Positions 6,397 through 7,661 of a stretch of 7,661 nucleotides of DNA are shown here, in pieces. Each line of letters opens with the position of its first letter. Position 1 is the first letter of the stretch. A model generated the notes under the pieces. That model ran no database searches. It saw only the letters and a program-made list of their open reading frames with translations, and was not told the DNA's origin. Source of the stretch: Bordetella parapertussis (lineage in GTDB: Bacteria > Pseudomonadota > Gammaproteobacteria > Burkholderiales > Burkholderiaceae_C). Position numbers and translations under genes: made by a program. The stretch covers positions 1 through 7,661 of the forward strand of contig CAMCES010000065.1 of the NCBI GenBank assembly GCA_945873925.1, written 5' to 3'.

Positions 6397-6600
6397 ATGT
6401 TTCTCCCCACCTTCCACGATGCCAAGGATGCCATTTCCAAACTCGCCGGTTTTTTGGGCATGGTGGTCAGCATCACGCTGGCTCTCAACATGATCCTGCC
6501 TGACAGCGGCGCTCTGTCTGCCAGCGCCAAGCTTTTCGCCTGTGCCTTGATTGCCTTGATGGTCGGTTGGCTGTCTTTCGCCATCAAACTCAAGAAATAA
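6397..6600 (+). CDS. Small two-helix membrane protein of unknown function
   Basis: I do not recognise this 67-residue protein. It begins with a short, partly charged segment (residues 1-16, with Lys10 and Lys15). A hydrophobic stretch follows at about 17-34 (AGFLGMVVSITLALNMIL), then a turn region (PDSGALSASAK) and a second hydrophobic stretch at 47-64 (LFACALIALMVGWLSFAI), ending in KLKK. By the positive-inside rule both ends should face the cytoplasm, giving a helical hairpin in the inner membrane. No cysteine pair, histidine cluster or toxin-like signature stands out. Evidence that it is real: a good AAGGA site, codon use like its neighbours, and a strong terminator that starts at its stop codon. 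A longer reading from 6328 (90 residues) is possible but its extra N-terminus looks noncoding. It lies 97 bases after rmuC and may be its own unit or the end of that operon. Confidence 0.68.
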   Translation: MFLPTFHDAKDAISKLAGFLGMVVSITLALNMILPDSGALSASAKLFACALIALMVGWLSFAIKLKK

Positions 6601-6636
6601 AAAAACCGCCAAACCCCTTGGGGCTGGCGGTTTTTT
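6599..6636. terminator. Bidirectional intrinsic terminator between convergent genes
   Basis: CCGCCA at 6606-6611 pairs with TGGCGG at 6625-6630. An inner CCCC/GGGG pairing (6614-6617 with 6620-6623) extends the stem. Seven A bases (6599-6605) flank one side and six T bases (6631-6636) the other, so the hairpin has a T-tract on both strands. It can end transcription of the small membrane gene, whose TAA it touches, and of efp, whose stop lies 17 bases from its other edge. Confidence 0.92.
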
Positions 6637-6652
6637 GCTGGGCACTGAGCGT

Positions 6653-7207
6653 TTAAACGCGCTTGCGGTATTCGGCCGTGCGGGTGTCGATCTCGACCTT
6701 GTCGCCTTGCGCCACAAAAATCGGCACATTGATGTCAAAGCCTGTGGAGATCTTGGCGGGCTTGAGCACCTTGCCTGAGGTGTCGCCTTTGACCGCGGGC
6801 TCGGTCCAGGTGATCTCGCGCACCACGCTGGTGGGCAATTCCACAGAAATCGCTTTGCCGTCGTAGAACACCACTTCGGCGGCCATGCCGTCTTCGAGGT
6901 AGTTGAGCGAGTCGCCCATGTTTTCGTTTTCCACCTCGTACTGGTTGAACTCGGTGTCCATCCAGACATACATGGGGTCGGCAAAGTAAGAGTAGGTGCA
7001 CTCTTTCTTGTCGAGCACGATTTGGTCCATCTTGTCGTCAGCCTTGAAAACCACTTCGGTGTTGAAGTTGGCAATCAGGCTTTTGAGCTTCATGCGCACG
7101 GTAGCGGAATTGCGGCCACCACGGCTGTATTCGGTTTTGAGCACGACCATCGGGTCTTTGCCGTGCATGATGACGTTACCGGCGCGAATTTCTTGAGCGA
7201 TTTTCAT
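6653..7207 (-). CDS. efp: Elongation factor P, rhamnosylated-arginine type
   Basis: EF-P binds between the P and E sites of stalled ribosomes and promotes peptide bonds at consecutive prolines. The 184 residues cover the standard three domains: a KOW-like N-terminal domain (about 1-65), an OB domain (about 66-128) and a C-terminal OB domain containing the family signature near 149-168 (KPAKISTGFDINVP). The loop tip reads YSRGGRNSA with Arg32 at the modification site, where E. coli has Lys34. This arginine form is modified by EarP with rhamnose, and earP lies directly upstream, so the pathway is EarP rather than EpmA/EpmB. The start is fixed by the conserved MKIAQEIRAGNV. No Shine-Dalgarno precedes it; the 13 bases before the ATG read CCACACACCTTTT. 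It lies 31 bases after earP, in one probable transcript ending at the shared hairpin. Confidence 0.98.
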   Translation of the reverse strand: MKIAQEIRAGNVIMHGKDPMVVLKTEYSRGGRNSATVRMKLKSLIANFNTEVVFKADDKMDQIVLDKKECTYSYFADPMYVWMDTEFNQYEVENENMGDSLNYLEDGMAAEVVFYDGKAISVELPTSVVREITWTEPAVKGDTSGKVLKPAKISTGFDINVPIFVAQGDKVEIDTRTAEYRKRV

Positions 7208-7238
7208 AAAAGGTGTGTGGCTTGGAAAACCGGCTATT

Positions 7239-7661
7239 TTAGCCGTGCGCCGCCACGAAGCCTTCCAGACGGGTCAGCAGGTCGGCTTCGGCAGCCAAAC
7301 GCAAGCGCAAAGCCACTGCCCAAGCGGTCCACTCGGCCATCACGCTGGGGGTCAGCGCTGGCAGCGCCATGGCCTGATCCGCGTTCCAAGCCAGGTGCGC
7401 TTGCACCACCACCGGCGGGGCTTGGCTGGCTTGTAAAAACGCTTGCAGCTTGGGCCCATGCGCCCCGTCGTGTTGCGGATAGATTTGCCACAAAAACGCT
7501 TTGCCCGCCCAAATCGCCCGCACCATCGAGTCCTCACCGCGCACCAAGTTCAGGTCCTGCTCGGCCAGCATCTGGTCAAAGCTGGGGTGGGCAAGGTAGG
7601 GCAGTTCTTCCAGGGTGAAACGGGGCGGCGCTGGCCACGCCAGCAGGGCTTGGCGAACAGC
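7239..7661 (-). CDS. earP: EF-P arginine rhamnosyltransferase EarP (C-terminal part, cut by window edge)
   Basis: EarP transfers rhamnose from dTDP-beta-L-rhamnose to Arg32 of EF-P in the cytoplasm. Only the last 140 residues are visible, roughly the final third of a protein usually about 370-400 residues long; the frame is open through the right edge of the window. The key stretch is DLNLVRGEDSMVRA at 36-49 of the visible part, followed by IWAGK and WQIYPQ. This is the nucleotide-sugar-binding signature of the family (GT-B fold), and the Glu of RGEDS (43 of the visible part) corresponds to the essential glutamate described for EarP. The remaining C-terminus is Ala/Leu-rich helix. The gene precedes efp by 31 bases on the same strand, the arrangement known for this pair in betaproteobacteria. 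The Met at 7571 is internal, not the start. Confidence 0.95.
   Translation of the reverse strand, partial: AVRQALLAWPAPPRFTLEELPYLAHPSFDQMLAEQDLNLVRGEDSMVRAIWAGKAFLWQIYPQHDGAHGPKLQAFLQASQAPPVVVQAHLAWNADQAMALPALTPSVMAEWTAWAVALRLRLAAEADLLTRLEGFVAAHG

Overview
The window looks like ordinary chromosomal DNA from a betaproteobacterium, most likely Burkholderiales and possibly Comamonadaceae. The support is a moderately high GC content with G/C-rich third codon positions, an elongation factor P with arginine at residue 32 beside its rhamnosyltransferase EarP, and family-typical PncB and RmuC proteins. The genus cannot be fixed from the sequence alone. I see no tRNA, rRNA, insertion sequence, CRISPR array, phage gene or integrase.

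Layout: (1) At 40-561, minus strand, lies a bacteriohemerythrin with all seven di-iron ligands, followed by a possible hairpin terminator cut by the window edge. (2) A 155-base divergent intergenic region carries short direct repeats and a palindrome. (3) From 717 to 6299, six plus-strand genes form a probable operon: a class IV (HDAC11-like) deacetylase, a hotdog-fold thioesterase, an FMN nitroreductase, nicotinate phosphoribosyltransferase (pncB), an NAD(P)-dependent 2-hydroxyacid dehydrogenase, and rmuC. Three of the five junctions are 4-base ATGA stop/start overlaps; the other two gaps are 12 and 48 bases. (4) At 6397-6600 there is an unrecognised 67-residue protein with two predicted membrane segments and the clearest Shine-Dalgarno sequence in the window. 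(5) A strong hairpin with A- and T-tracts on its two sides acts as a shared terminator between this gene and the convergent pair. (6) On the minus strand, earP (partial, entering from the right edge) is followed by efp.

How the genes may work together: EarP puts rhamnose on Arg32 of EF-P, which then relieves ribosome stalling at polyproline stretches. This pair is a known functional unit. The six-gene run mixes acyl removal (deacetylase, thioesterase), redox enzymes using flavin or nicotinamide cofactors (nitroreductase, hydroxyacid dehydrogenase), NAD salvage (PncB) and DNA maintenance (RmuC). A common theme of nicotinamide-cofactor and acyl metabolism is possible but is inference only. I found no convincing new defence or mobile system. 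The best candidates for follow-up are the small membrane protein, the deacetylase-thioesterase coupling, and the repeats upstream of the hemerythrin gene.
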